NCBI RefSeq assembly: GCF_024582675.1
Contig: NZ_CP102084.1
Span: 1-64,000, forward strand
Length of the DNA: 64,000 nucleotides
Reading direction: 5' to 3'
From: Mycoplasma sp. 1018B
Lineage (GTDB): Bacteria > Bacillota_I > Bacilli_A > Mycoplasmatales > Metamycoplasmataceae
Position 1 is the stretch's first letter; each line of letters starts with the position of its first letter. The notes beneath the pieces were generated by a model. It was given only the letters and a program-made list of their open reading frames with translations, ran no database searches and was not told the origin of the DNA. A program made the translations under genes and the position numbers. Below, piece after piece: positions 1-9,436 of the stretch.

Positions 1-1043
1 AAAAAAAATTAACATTTAATAATTATGTTGTTTCTGATTTTAATAATGAAGCAATAAATATGGCTAAAATAATTATTAATGGTAGAACAGATTTTAATCC
101 AATTTTTATATATGGATCATCAGGTTTAGGAAAAACACATTTATTAAATGCTATAAGTAATGAATTTTTAAATAAAAATAAAACAGTTAAATATATTAAT
201 CCTAATGTTTTTATAAGAGAAATGTCAATTATTTTACAGGAAAATGATCAAAATAAATTATTAGAAATAAAAAATCTTTTAAGTAAAGTTGATTTATTAA
301 TTTTTGACGATTTTCAAAGTTTAGCAATAGGGAATAAAAGAAAAACAATAAATTCTATATATAGTATTTTAGATACAAGAAAAACTGAAAATAAAATAAC
401 TATTGTTGCATCTGATAAATCTCTAGAATTATTAAGTAATAGTTTTGAAGATAGACTAATAACAAGATTATCAGAAGGTTTACAAATAGAAATTAAAAAA
501 CCGAATCAAAAAGATTTATATAAAGTTACAGAATTTTTAATTGATGATTTAAAAATGAATCATAATAATTGAGATGATGAAGCAATAAAATTTATAACAA
601 GAAATTTTTCAAGCGATATAAGAAAAATTATAGGGGCTTTAAAAAAAGTTTTATTTCATAAAGAAACTATTGATAAAGATTTAAATTCTAAATATACATT
701 AATAACTGTTAAAAATATACTATCAACTATACAAAAAAATAAAAAGAATATTACTCCTGAAACTATTATTGAGTATGTAAGTAAATATTATAAAATCTCT
801 AAAAAAGAAATAATTGGTAAAAATAGAAAAAAAGAAGTTCTTTTAGCTAGAAATATAGCTATATATATAATCAAAGCTGAATTGGAACTATCTTTTGAAA
901 AAATTGGTTCAATATTTGGAAATAGAGATCATTCAACAATAATTAATTCAATTAAAAAAATAAATGAAGAAATAAATAGTAAAGATCCAAATTTAAAACA
1001 AACAATTTCAGAAATAAATAATGATATTTATCGCTTAAATTAA
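1..1043 (+). CDS. dnaA: Chromosomal replication initiator DnaA, 5' end outside window
   Basis: Reads in frame from base 3 to a TAA at 1041-1043, through one TGA (570-572) read as Trp. Visible parts are the AAA+ ATPase (Walker A GSSGLGKTH near base 120, Walker B LLIFDDFQ near 295) and the C-terminal DNA-binding domain with the DnaA-box recognition signature GNRDHST near 915. It opens at the start of the ATPase domain (LTFNNYVVSD), so domains I and II lie upstream. The initiator binds DnaA boxes at oriC and loads the helicase. It is followed after 8 bases by dnaN, the classic origin-proximal order. Confidence 0.97.
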
Positions 1044-1051
1044 GGAGAATA

Positions 1052-2158
1052 ATGCAAATTTCAATAGCAAAAAAGATATTTGAAGAAACTATTGACATAG
1101 TAAGTAGATATACTGACCCTATTAATAGTTCTTATGGTTTAAGATGTATTTTATTTGAAATAACAAAAGAAAAAATAACGTTAAGTGCAACAAATGGTTT
1201 TATAAGTATTGTTAAATCAATTAATGTTGATAATCAAAAAATAAAAGTTATAGAGGAAGGAACATTTTTAATAAATGCAACATTAATAAAAAATGTAATT
1301 AGAAAAACTTCAGGAATTATTAATATTGATGATTTAAACGGTAGTATAAATATAGTTACTGATGATGTAAATTACACTTTAGCACCAAACAAAGTTGAAA
1401 TTTTTAATGGTATCGAAGAATTATTTAATATTAAAAAAATAGAAATAGACACACATAAATTTAAAAAAGCAATTCAATCTGTTTCTTTTGCAACTTCACA
1501 AGATGATCATGTTTTGAAATGTATAAATTTTTCATTTAATGATACAAAAATTGAAATAACAGCAACAGATAAATATAGACTTGCAAGATACACATTAGAT
1601 ACTAAAGAAATTTTTACAAATGAATTTGATATTTCAGTATTATCATCTAGTGTGAAAGATCTTATTCCTAACGATTGTCCAAAAGAAGCTTATTTATTTT
1701 ATAATAGTACTAAATTTGGTATTGAATATAAAAATACAATTATTACTGCTAATTCTTCAGATGTTACATATCCAAAATTAGAATATTTATTTGACACAAA
1801 AGAAATTAAAAGTACATTAAAAATTAAAAAAGACGTATTTATGGATTTAATGAATAAAGCTTATGTTATAAGTTCTCCTGGTTATAAAAAAATAAGTTTA
1901 GCAATAAATAAAAATGAATTAAAAATTTCAGTTTTAATTCCTGAAATCGGAACTTCGTTAGTAAAAACAAAAAACTTTGAATTCCAAAGTGAAAAACAAA
2001 ATGTTTCTTTTGATTTAGATTTTAATTTTATAAAAGAATCACTAAGTGTTTATAGTGATGAAGTAGTATTATTAATAGATGATAAACCTTCAAAAATTTT
2101 AATTATTTCAAAATCTAATCAAGAAGCAAAACAAATAATTTCACCAACAAGAGGCTAA
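1052..2158 (+). CDS. dnaN: DNA polymerase III beta subunit (sliding clamp)
   Basis: 368 residues, near the usual clamp length of about 370-380. Start fixed by a strong ribosome binding site (TAAGGAGAAT) directly before ATG. Recognised by position after dnaA and by the clamp-like three-repeat composition, including the mid-protein stretch ATDKYRLARYTL, which matches the conserved ATD-hRLA motif. It has no internal TGA codons. It forms the ring that tethers the replicative polymerase and very probably belongs to the dnaA transcription unit. Confidence 0.95.
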   Translation: MQISIAKKIFEETIDIVSRYTDPINSSYGLRCILFEITKEKITLSATNGFISIVKSINVDNQKIKVIEEGTFLINATLIKNVIRKTSGIINIDDLNGSINIVTDDVNYTLAPNKVEIFNGIEELFNIKKIEIDTHKFKKAIQSVSFATSQDDHVLKCINFSFNDTKIEITATDKYRLARYTLDTKEIFTNEFDISVLSSSVKDLIPNDCPKEAYLFYNSTKFGIEYKNTIITANSSDVTYPKLEYLFDTKEIKSTLKIKKDVFMDLMNKAYVISSPGYKKISLAINKNELKISVLIPEIGTSLVKTKNFEFQSEKQNVSFDLDFNFIKESLSVYSDEVVLLIDDKPSKILIISKSNQEAKQIISPTRG

Positions 2159-2161
2159 ACA

Positions 2162-2374
2162 ATGAATCAAATTATAATTGAAACAGATTTCATAACATTA
2201 GGTCAGTTTTTAAAAAAAGCAAAAATAATTGATACTGGTGGTCAAGCAAAATATTTTTTAGAATTTAATGATGTAAAAATTAACAATAATATTCCTCAAG
2301 GAAGATCATCAAAAATTTATCCAGGTGATGCTATTTGAATAAATAATATTGTTTATCAAGTTATAAAAAAATAG
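2162..2374 (+). CDS. S4-domain RNA-binding protein, YaaA/RlbA-like
   Basis: 70 residues, too short for many gene finders. The start ATG lies 3 bases after the dnaN stop, and one TGA (2336) is read as Trp. It is a single S4-like fold: FITLGQFLKKAKIIDTGGQA, then VKINNNI and GRSSKIYPGDAI, the alpha-L pattern of S4 proteins. The same small S4 gene follows dnaN or sits beside recF in many Firmicutes, where it is thought to act in ribosome assembly; that role is inferred from the family only. Confidence 0.85.
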
Positions 2375-2400
2375 AATGAAAATTTAATCATTCTATTTTT
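2367..2400. terminator. Bidirectional intrinsic terminator between S4 gene and asnA
   Basis: Perfect inverted repeat with arms 2367-2379 and 2388-2400 (AAAAATAGAATGA paired with its complement) giving a T-run on either strand. It serves the convergent S4 gene (+) and asnA (-); the asnA stop codon overlaps the right arm. Confidence 0.85.
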
Positions 2401-3380
2401 TATAGTAATATAACACCTTCTTTTTTGTATTTTTCAATCATTTCTTCTGGTCAAATACCAACTTGAACTTCTCCTATGTGTTTTTTTTCTAATAAAAACA
2501 TTGATAAGCGACTTTGACCAATACCACCTCCAATAGTTAAGGGAAATGTATTATTTATTATATTTTTATGATATAAAGCAAAATCATTTTCTTTTATATT
2601 AGCAAATTTTGCTTGTTCAAGTAAAGATTTTTCATTTACTCTTATCCCCATTGAAGATATTTCTAAAGCTTTATCATTTACAGCATCATAAACAATTAAA
2701 TCACCATTTAAAGTTCAATCATCATAATCAAAAGCCCTATCAGAATGTTTTTTGTTATCTGGTAATAAAAAACCAATAGAGTATACAAAAAAAGCTTTTA
2801 CTTCTTTACTATAAGCATTTTCTCTTTCTTCAGCTGACATATTAGGATATTTTTTAAAAAGTTCATACGAGCTTATAAAAGTTATTTCTTCCGGTAGTTT
2901 TTTACTCAATTGTGGAAAATCAAAAATTAATTTATGTTCGACAAATCTTATTGTTTTATAAATTTTTTTAACAATTGATTTTAAAAAGTCAATTGTTCTA
3001 TCCTCTTTTTTGATTATGAGTTCTCAATCTCATTGGTCAACGTAATATGAATGTAAATAATCAACATTTTCCATTTGTCTAATAGCATTCATATCTGTTC
3101 ATAAACCTTCGTAAATATTAAAATTATATCTATGTAATGCTTCTCTTTTTCATTTAGCTAAAGAGTGAACAATTTCTAAAGAATTAGTAATTTGTTTTGG
3201 TTTAAATTTAACTGGTTCTTCACCAGATAAACCATCATTAATTTTAGTGTTACTATTAACAAAAAGTGGAGCAGTAACTCTAACTAAATTAAGAGTTTTA
3301 CTTAGATTTTTAATAAAAGCAAATTTTAATTCCTGGATTGCTAGTTGTGTTTCTTTAATGTTAAGTTTACTTTGATACAT
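2400..3380 (-). CDS. asnA: Aspartate-ammonia ligase (asparagine synthetase A)
   Basis: 326 residues, the normal AsnA length. The N-terminus [19 protein letters not shown] and the block VTAPLFVN...[10 protein letters not shown] are typical of AsnA, a class II aminoacyl-tRNA-synthetase-like enzyme; the C-terminal [14 protein letters not shown] is motif-3 like. It makes asparagine from aspartate, ammonia and ATP. The start overlaps the end of the upstream PQ-loop gene by 14 bases, so the two are probably translationally coupled. Several TGA codons are read as Trp. Confidence 0.95.
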
Positions 3381-4098
3381 TTAAACCTTTTTTAATTCTT
3401 ATCATTAATTGTAATTGCATACCATAAATTAAAAGTGAAATAGATTGATACATTATAGGAGTAGCTAAATTACTAAATCCACTCATTAAACCTAAAACAA
3501 CAAAAAGTAAAATTCAACCTATATTATTTATACAAAAAAGTAAAACCATGTATATTGACATACCACCAAAATTTTTGGTTTCAAAACTTTTCAATACTTG
3601 AGGTAAAAAAGCAAAACAAGTAACCATAGGGAAAAAGTTTGCTAAAAAGGTTGCAAAATCTTTATTATTAGATCATTCTTGTGAATTGTTTATTTTTAAA
3701 TATAAACCTAAAATCGAAATAATGGTTATTATAATACTAAAAGTAACAGTACTTATTAAAATATAAGGTGCAACTTTTTTATGTTGTTCTTTAAAAGAAT
3801 ATTTATATAAAAGATATAACACAATAGATTGAATAATTGAACAAATAGCATTAGCATAAACTGATGCTGCGTTTTTTGGTGAGTTGAATCCACCAAACAA
3901 CATTCAACCTAATAATCCAATATAAAATATTCAATATGAAATAAATTTTGTATCTTTGTGTGTTTTTTTAACTTTTAATAAATGTATAAGTTGAGGAATA
4001 GATAAAGATAAAGTTACAATAAACACAAAAATACTTAAAAAAACAGCAATTTCACGTAAAACGGGAGTATTACTATTTATAGCAAAAAAAGTATACAT
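3367..4098 (-). CDS. PQ-loop repeat membrane transporter
   Basis: 243 residues with about seven predicted membrane helices. Two PQ-loop repeats are visible: SIPQLIHLLKVKKTHKDTKF near residues 30-50 and FLPQVLKSFETKNFGGMS in the second half, each followed by a further helix. PQ-loop proteins (SWEET, cystinosin, PQLC types) move sugars or amino acids. Start ATG preceded by AAAGGAAATT. Its last 14 bases overlap asnA, suggesting a role linked to aspartate or asparagine; that is inference. A perfect palindrome lies in its promoter-leader (see separate entry). Confidence 0.82.
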
Positions 4099-4110
4099 AT
4101 AATTTCCTTT

Positions 4111-4142
4111 ATTTGCTACTTATAAGTAGCAAATAAATTATA
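4111..4142 (-). promoter_or_regulatory. -10 box plus perfect 24-bp palindrome before PQ-loop/asnA operon
   Basis: On the minus strand a consensus TATAAT (4142-4137) is followed after 2 bases by a perfect palindrome, 4111-4134, whose half-site is ATTTGCTACTTA. Transcription would start inside it, 12 bases or more before the AAAGGAAA ribosome site. It could be a repressor operator over the start point or a 5' hairpin in the mRNA. Confidence 0.6.
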
Positions 4143-4200
4143 TAAAAAATATTATTTATAGAGGTAAATATTCAAAATTTGTAACATAATTAAAATAAAA

Positions 4201-4226
4201 ACAAAACATTTATTATAATGTTTTGT
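4201..4226 (-). terminator. Intrinsic terminator of rpmH-rnpA-yidC operon
   Basis: Arms 4201-4210 and 4217-4226 (ACAAAACATT and complement) with a 6-base loop. On the minus strand they are followed by TTTTATTTT. The yidC stop codon lies in the hairpin. Confidence 0.85.
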
Positions 4227-6204
4227 TTAAATATTTTTTGCGATAAAATTCAGATTTTCTAACATAATGAATAATTAATGTTTGAATAATCATTCATAAA
4301 CTACTAAAAATTCAATATATTTGAACTCCGGCAGTAAATAAAACACTAATAATTGTAAAAACAATTAACATAATATTTTGTGTTTTATTAGATTTTTTTA
4401 ATGCCTTTTCTTCTTCAATAGATAATCTTTGTTTGTTTTTCTTTCTATTAAGTATTCTTGGAAGTATTTGTGAAATTAATTGAGTACTTAAAGTAACAAT
4501 TAATAAAGCAATATATTGGAATTGACCTTCATAAATTAAATTTCTTCAAGAAGTAGCTGAGAATTCAAAACCTAATCAAGTAGTTGATTTAAGTGATGGT
4601 ACACTTTGAATAACTCTTCACATAGCAAGAAAAATTGGTAAAGAAATAAAAGTACTTAAAATTATGTCAAATGGATTAATACCATGTTTTTTATATAACG
4701 TTTGTATTTCTTGTTGTTGTCTTGCTTTCATTTGTTTATCATGTTTAAACTCAGCATATTTAGCATCAATTTTAGCTTTTTTATGTTTTAACTCTTCTTG
4801 ACGTGATTGAGTTACAGTAGCTTTTCATGTAAAAGCTAAAGCAATTAAACGAGTTACTACAACCGCAATAATAATTGCAAAAATAGTAGTTCAACCAAAA
4901 GCATTTGGCAATGGATTTCTAATAGAAGAAGTAATATATGAAATAGGATAAACAAATAAAGAGAAAAATGGTCCTAAATTTCATGATTCAACTCATGAGG
5001 TAATTGGTTTTTGTTCTATAGTATTTTGATAAGCTAATGAATTAATATCATTAAGATAATTACCAGCTTTATAATTAGAAGGATTTACCTTATCTAAATA
5101 AACAGGGTTATTATTATTGTCAAATGCTAAATTATTGTTTAAATCTAAGGCATGAACTTTATCTTTTACTTCAACAGTTAAAAAATTTAAATCTCTTAAA
5201 TATTTTAATATGGTTTCGTTATACATAAAAATTGCATTAAATTGTTCTTCTGTTAAAGTTAAATTTTCTTTATGATCAATGATTTTGCTTAATATATTTT
5301 GATATTTTTCAGTTATGGTTGATCCTTCAATATCAAAATCTTTTATTGCATTAGCATAATATGTATTGTTATTTTCATCAAATGTTTTATTGTATAACAA
5401 TTCTAAAACATCGCGATTAAATGTTAAATTAGCTTTATTATTAAAATTATTTTCAACTTCAAATAATGATGCTTTTGAATAAACAAATTTTTCAGTAGTT
5501 GAAAAGCTGTTTTTATCCTTATCTCACTTAAATGTTTCTTTTGTATATGGAGTATCACTATTAGTAATCAAAGTATATGTTTTATCATTTTGATTAAGTG
5601 TAAAAAAGTTATTTAAGTTATATTCAGGATTTAAAAATTTAATAGTTGTTAATTTAGGGTAAATCGATTTATAATTTTGTGAAGAAATAGCTTTAAATAA
5701 ATATCTTTTAGTTTCTTCATTATAGATAATTGCATGTTGTGTATCATTTTGTTGATTTTTATCTATAAATTGAATACCACTTGAAAAAGAATTATATTTA
5801 CCATATTCTCCATTGTCTTCTGCTGTTTGTTTTTGTATTTCTTCTAACGTGGTTGGGTCAGAATATTTAGATAAAAGGTAGTTAGCTTCTGTTAAGTGTT
5901 TGACTTCATAAAATTCATTTTCTTTTAAAAATTTATCATTCTTAGGAATATCACCGTTTGTAATAGTTCTTATTGAAGGAGCAATTTCGTTTTTATTTAA
6001 ATAAAATTCTGTTCCTGCTCCAGAATAAGTGGAAGTTTTTACAACTCAAGTTTGTATACAACCAGTAAAAGTAATTCCAAAAATTAAAACATATAGAATC
6101 GTTTTAATTCAAAATCAAACACGTTTTCAAGTTTTTTTATTAGGATTATTGTTAGTATTGTTTTTACTAAAATAATCAAAATGTTTAGATCTATTCTTTT
6201 CCAT
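4213..6204 (-). CDS. yidC: Membrane protein insertase YidC/OxaA
   Basis: 663 residues. An N-terminal helix (WFWIKTILYVLIFGIT) is followed by a large mostly hydrophilic extracytoplasmic domain (about residues 50-400), then the conserved insertase core with about five helices and the cytoplasmic loop rich in K/Q/E (KHKKAKIDAKYAEFKHDKQM). It inserts membrane proteins alone or with Sec. Start chosen at the ATG inside the rnpA 3' end, a 14-base overlap. Order rpmH-rnpA-yidC is the standard bacterial arrangement and supports the call. Many Trp codons are TGA. Confidence 0.93.
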
Positions 6205-6520
6205 TTTGTAGTTTATTAAATAACTTTCTAGTAGTTTCTAATTTAATTTGATAATTTTGTGTCAAAAATTCTTTTCTTAAAATTAATACAAAATGATATT
6301 TTAAATCGTATATATTTAACGAGTGAATAATATCTTTTAATTGTCTTTTGTAATAATTTCTATAAACGGCATTACAGAATTTTTTTGGCACAGTTATACC
6401 CATTTTAAAAGAACCGCTTGGCATATAATAGATGATTAAAAATTTATTAATTATCTGTTGTTTATTTTTAATTATGGTGTCAAATTCTCAACTTTTTTGC
6501 AAACGATATATTTTTTTCAT
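6191..6520 (-). CDS. rnpA: Ribonuclease P protein component
   Basis: 109 residues, usual length. Begins MKKIYRLQKSWEFDTIIK; the central block FKMGITVPKKFCNAVYRNYY followed by KRQLKDIIH is the RNase P protein signature (basic RNR-like helix). It binds the catalytic RNA to process tRNA 5' ends. The gene lies 4 bases after rpmH and overlaps yidC by 14 bases. One TGA Trp sits near the N-terminus. Confidence 0.92.
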
Positions 6521-6524
6521 TGTT

Positions 6525-6671
6525 TTATTTATCAGAAACAGTTAATCTTTTTCTACCTTTTGCTCTTCTAGCAGCTAAAATTTTTCTACCATTAGCTGTT
6601 GACATTCTTGCTCTAAAACCATGAGTTTTAGCGTGTTGTCTTTTATTTGGTTGATAAGTTCTTAAACTCAT
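6525..6671 (-). CDS. rpmH: 50S ribosomal protein L34
   Basis: 48 residues: [20 protein letters not shown], then [20 protein letters not shown], the canonical L34 sequence. First gene of the rpmH-rnpA-yidC unit, with an AAAAGGAG ribosome site before ATG. It is divergent from serS, and the 185-base gap 6672-6856 holds both promoters. That gap is A+T-rich, and I saw no T-box or other structured leader in it. Confidence 0.96.
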   Translation of the reverse strand: MSLRTYQPNKRQHAKTHGFRARMSTANGRKILAARRAKGRKRLTVSDK

Positions 6672-6856
6672 TTTCACTCCTTTTTTCTAATTTATTTTAT
6701 AAACATTTTATAGTAAAATAAGGTTAAAATGCTTTTTATATTATATATTAATTAATAGCAAATATTACAATTTTATCTATAAAGTTTATAAAGTTGTAAA
6801 GAAAATAAGTAAAATAATATTGTATATTTTTTGTAAATAATAAAAAAGGGAATTTT

Positions 6857-8128
6857 ATGTTAAATTTAAAATATTTATTAGATAACGAAGATTTAGTTAA
6901 AAAATTATATAGAACTAGAAAAATTGATAATGAAAAATTAAATAGATTATTTCAAATTGCAAAAGAACGTGGAAAATTAATGTTTCAAGCTCAACAAGCT
7001 AAAGCTGTTATTAGTGAAAAAAGTAAAAAAATTGCATTATTTAAAAATAATGCTATTGCTTTTAATGAACTTAAAAATGAATTAAGTTTAATTAAAAAAG
7101 AACAAAATATTTTAGAACAAAAAGCTACATCACTTGATTTAGAAGTAAAAAAAATTTTAGATTATTTACCTAATTTACCTTTAGAAGATGTTCCTTTAGG
7201 TGAAGATGATAATCAAAATGTAGTTTTAAATACATATGATAATTTAGGCAAGGGTTTAATAGTTAAAAATATTAAAGCACATTATGAAATAGCACAAGAA
7301 TTAGATTTAATAGATATAAAGAGAGCAAGTAAATTATCTGGTTCAAGATTTGTTATTTACAAAAACAAAGGTTCTCAATTAGTAAGAGCTCTAAAAAATT
7401 TTTTATTAGATTTGCATATTAATAATAATTATCAAGAAATAGATATACCGGTTTTAGTTAAAGAAAATATAATGTATGGAACTGGTCAATTACCAAAATT
7501 TAAAGAAGATTTATTTTATTTAGAAAAAGAAAATTTATATCTTATACCTACAGCTGAAGTACCTATTACTAATTATTATAATGATGAAATAATAGATTTA
7601 ACTAAGCCAATAAGATTGACTGGTTTTAGTCAATGTTTTAGGTCAGAAGCAGGTAGTGGTGGTAAAGATACAAAAGGTATTATTCGTTTACACCAATTTA
7701 AAAAAGTTGAATTAGTCAAAATTACAAGTGAAAAAGATGCTTTAAATGAATATAATCAATTAGTAAAACAAGCTAAATTAGCTTTAGAATTATTAGAATT
7801 ACCTTTTAGAGAAGTATTATTATGTAGAGGCGATTTAGGTTTTTCTGCTAGAAAAACAATTGATTTAGAAGTTTGATTACCATCAGAAATGAAATTTAGA
7901 GAAATTAGTTCAGTTTCTTATATGGGAGATTTTCAAGCTAGAAGAGCAAAAATTAGATATAAAGATCAAAACGGGAATATTTCTTATGCTCATACTATGA
8001 ATGCTTCAGGAGTGGCAATTGATAGATTAATAGCAGCTATATTGGAAAATTATCAAAATGAAGATGGTACTATTACAATACCTAAAAAATTAATTCCATA
8101 TATGAATAATTTAGAAAAAATTGAATAA
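6857..8128 (+). CDS. serS: Seryl-tRNA synthetase
   Basis: 423 residues, standard length. The N-terminal coiled-coil tRNA-binding arm (about residues 30-100) is K/E/Q rich. Class II motif 2 is [14 protein letters not shown] near 267, and motif 3 is [16 protein letters not shown] near 390 with its conserved Arg. It charges tRNA-Ser. Ribosome site AAAAAAGGGAATTTT before ATG. One TGA Trp lies near residue 340. Standalone unit ended by a strong terminator. Confidence 0.96.
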
Positions 8129-8131
8129 TTT

Positions 8132-8161
8132 AAAAAAGAGCTTTTTTATAAGCTCTTTTTT
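8132..8161. terminator. Bidirectional terminator, serS / nucleoside ABC operon
   Basis: Perfect arms AAAAAAGAGCTT (8132-8143) and complement (8150-8161), 6-base loop, T-run on both strands. It closes serS (+) and the convergent ABC operon (-), whose last gene stops at 8172. Confidence 0.9.
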
Positions 8162-8171
8162 AAATAATGTT

Positions 8172-8468
8172 TTATAAAATTATAGCTATTACAATAAATG
8201 AAATTATTGTTGCTAAGTATAAAAAACCATAAATAATTCCTAATGTAATAAGAGAATCTTTTTTATTTTGAGTAATACCATAGACAATACCTGCAGGTCA
8301 ACAGAAAATTATTAGAACAATAAGTAAAGTAATGTTGAAATTTTCAATTTGAGTTATTTTTTCTTTTTTTGGCTCAATTTTAATTTTTTCTTGTATTTCT
8401 TCATTTACGTTTTTAATTTCATCTAATTGTTTTTCACTAGAATTTTGTTCTTTTTTAAAATAAATCAT
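8172..8468 (-). CDS. Small two-helix membrane protein, function unknown
   Basis: 98 residues. A charged N-terminal half (KKEQNSSEKQLDEIKNVNEE, then more K/E/I) may be coiled-coil, followed by two membrane helices (NITLLIVLIIFCWPAGIVYG and LGIIYGFLYLATIISFIVIA). No family recognised. It lies 26 bases after the ABC permease stop and before the shared terminator, so it is probably the last gene of the nucleoside transporter operon. It may be an accessory to the transporter, but nothing in the sequence proves that. Confidence 0.7.
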
Positions 8469-8494
8469 TTTTTATTTCCAATTATTTATAAATT

Positions 8495-9436
8495 TTATCT
8501 AGTTGATTTATTATATGGTATTCCCGAAGCTGCAGGAGCTTTAGATCTTTTAGACATAGAAATAACAACAATAAGTGTAAGTAAGTAAGGTACAATTTGG
8601 AAAATAGTTGATACTTGTTGTAATGATTGACTTATTTGTGGTGCTGCATATGCAATACCTAAAAATAATGAGAAAATTAAGGTTGATCCAGCAATAAGTA
8701 AAATATTTCATTGTCCCATAATCATAATTGCTAGAGCTAAATAACCTAAACCAGCAACATCACCATCAAAAGTCACTATTCTTTCAGTAGTTGCTTGAGC
8801 AAAAAAGGCTCCAGCTAATCCAGCTAATGTACCAGATATTAGTATTGAATGTCATTGGTATTTAGTAACATTAATACCAGCAACATCTGAAGCGTGTGGA
8901 TTTTCACCGATACTTCTAAATCTTAAACCTCAATTGGTTTTATATAAAAGAATATAACCTACAACGATTATTAAAGCTGTTATTACTAAAGGAAAAGATA
9001 TAATTGGTATTCTTCAAAGTCTATCTGGACTTTCAATAGCAAATTGTAAATAATTAATTCTATTTGCTAGTTGTTTTGCTTCACCAAATAAACTTAAACA
9101 TAATAATGCTATTCCCGAAGCTAATAAGTTGAAAGCAAAACCAGAAATGGTTTGTGAACTTTTAAGTTTAATTGCTGCAAAAGCGAATAAAGTTGAACTA
9201 ATTCCTCCAAAGAGCATACCTATTAATGTACCAGGTATTACTAAAAATTGAGAGTTAGAAATTCTTAACATATTGTGTGAAAATAATAAATATCCTAATG
9301 CACCAAAAATCATCATTCCATTAATAGCAATATTGACAATTCCACATTTTTCAGTGAACATACCCGATATGGCAGCTACAGATAAAATACAAAATAATAA
9401 TAAAGTTCAATTAAAAGCAGTTGCAAAACCTAACAT
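8495..9436 (-). CDS. BMP-family nucleoside ABC transporter permease (NupQ-like)
   Basis: 313 residues, about eight helices. Opens MLGFATAFNWTLLLFCILS. It contains GIVNIAINGMMIFGAL, typical of the second permease of guanosine/nucleoside uptake systems, and RSIGENPHASDVAGINV, the conserved cytoplasmic coupling loop. A strong site AAGGAGG precedes ATG, and its start overlaps the upstream permease stop by 7 bases. It pairs with the longer permease to form the membrane channel fed by the BMP lipoprotein and energised by the double ATPase upstream. Confidence 0.9.
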
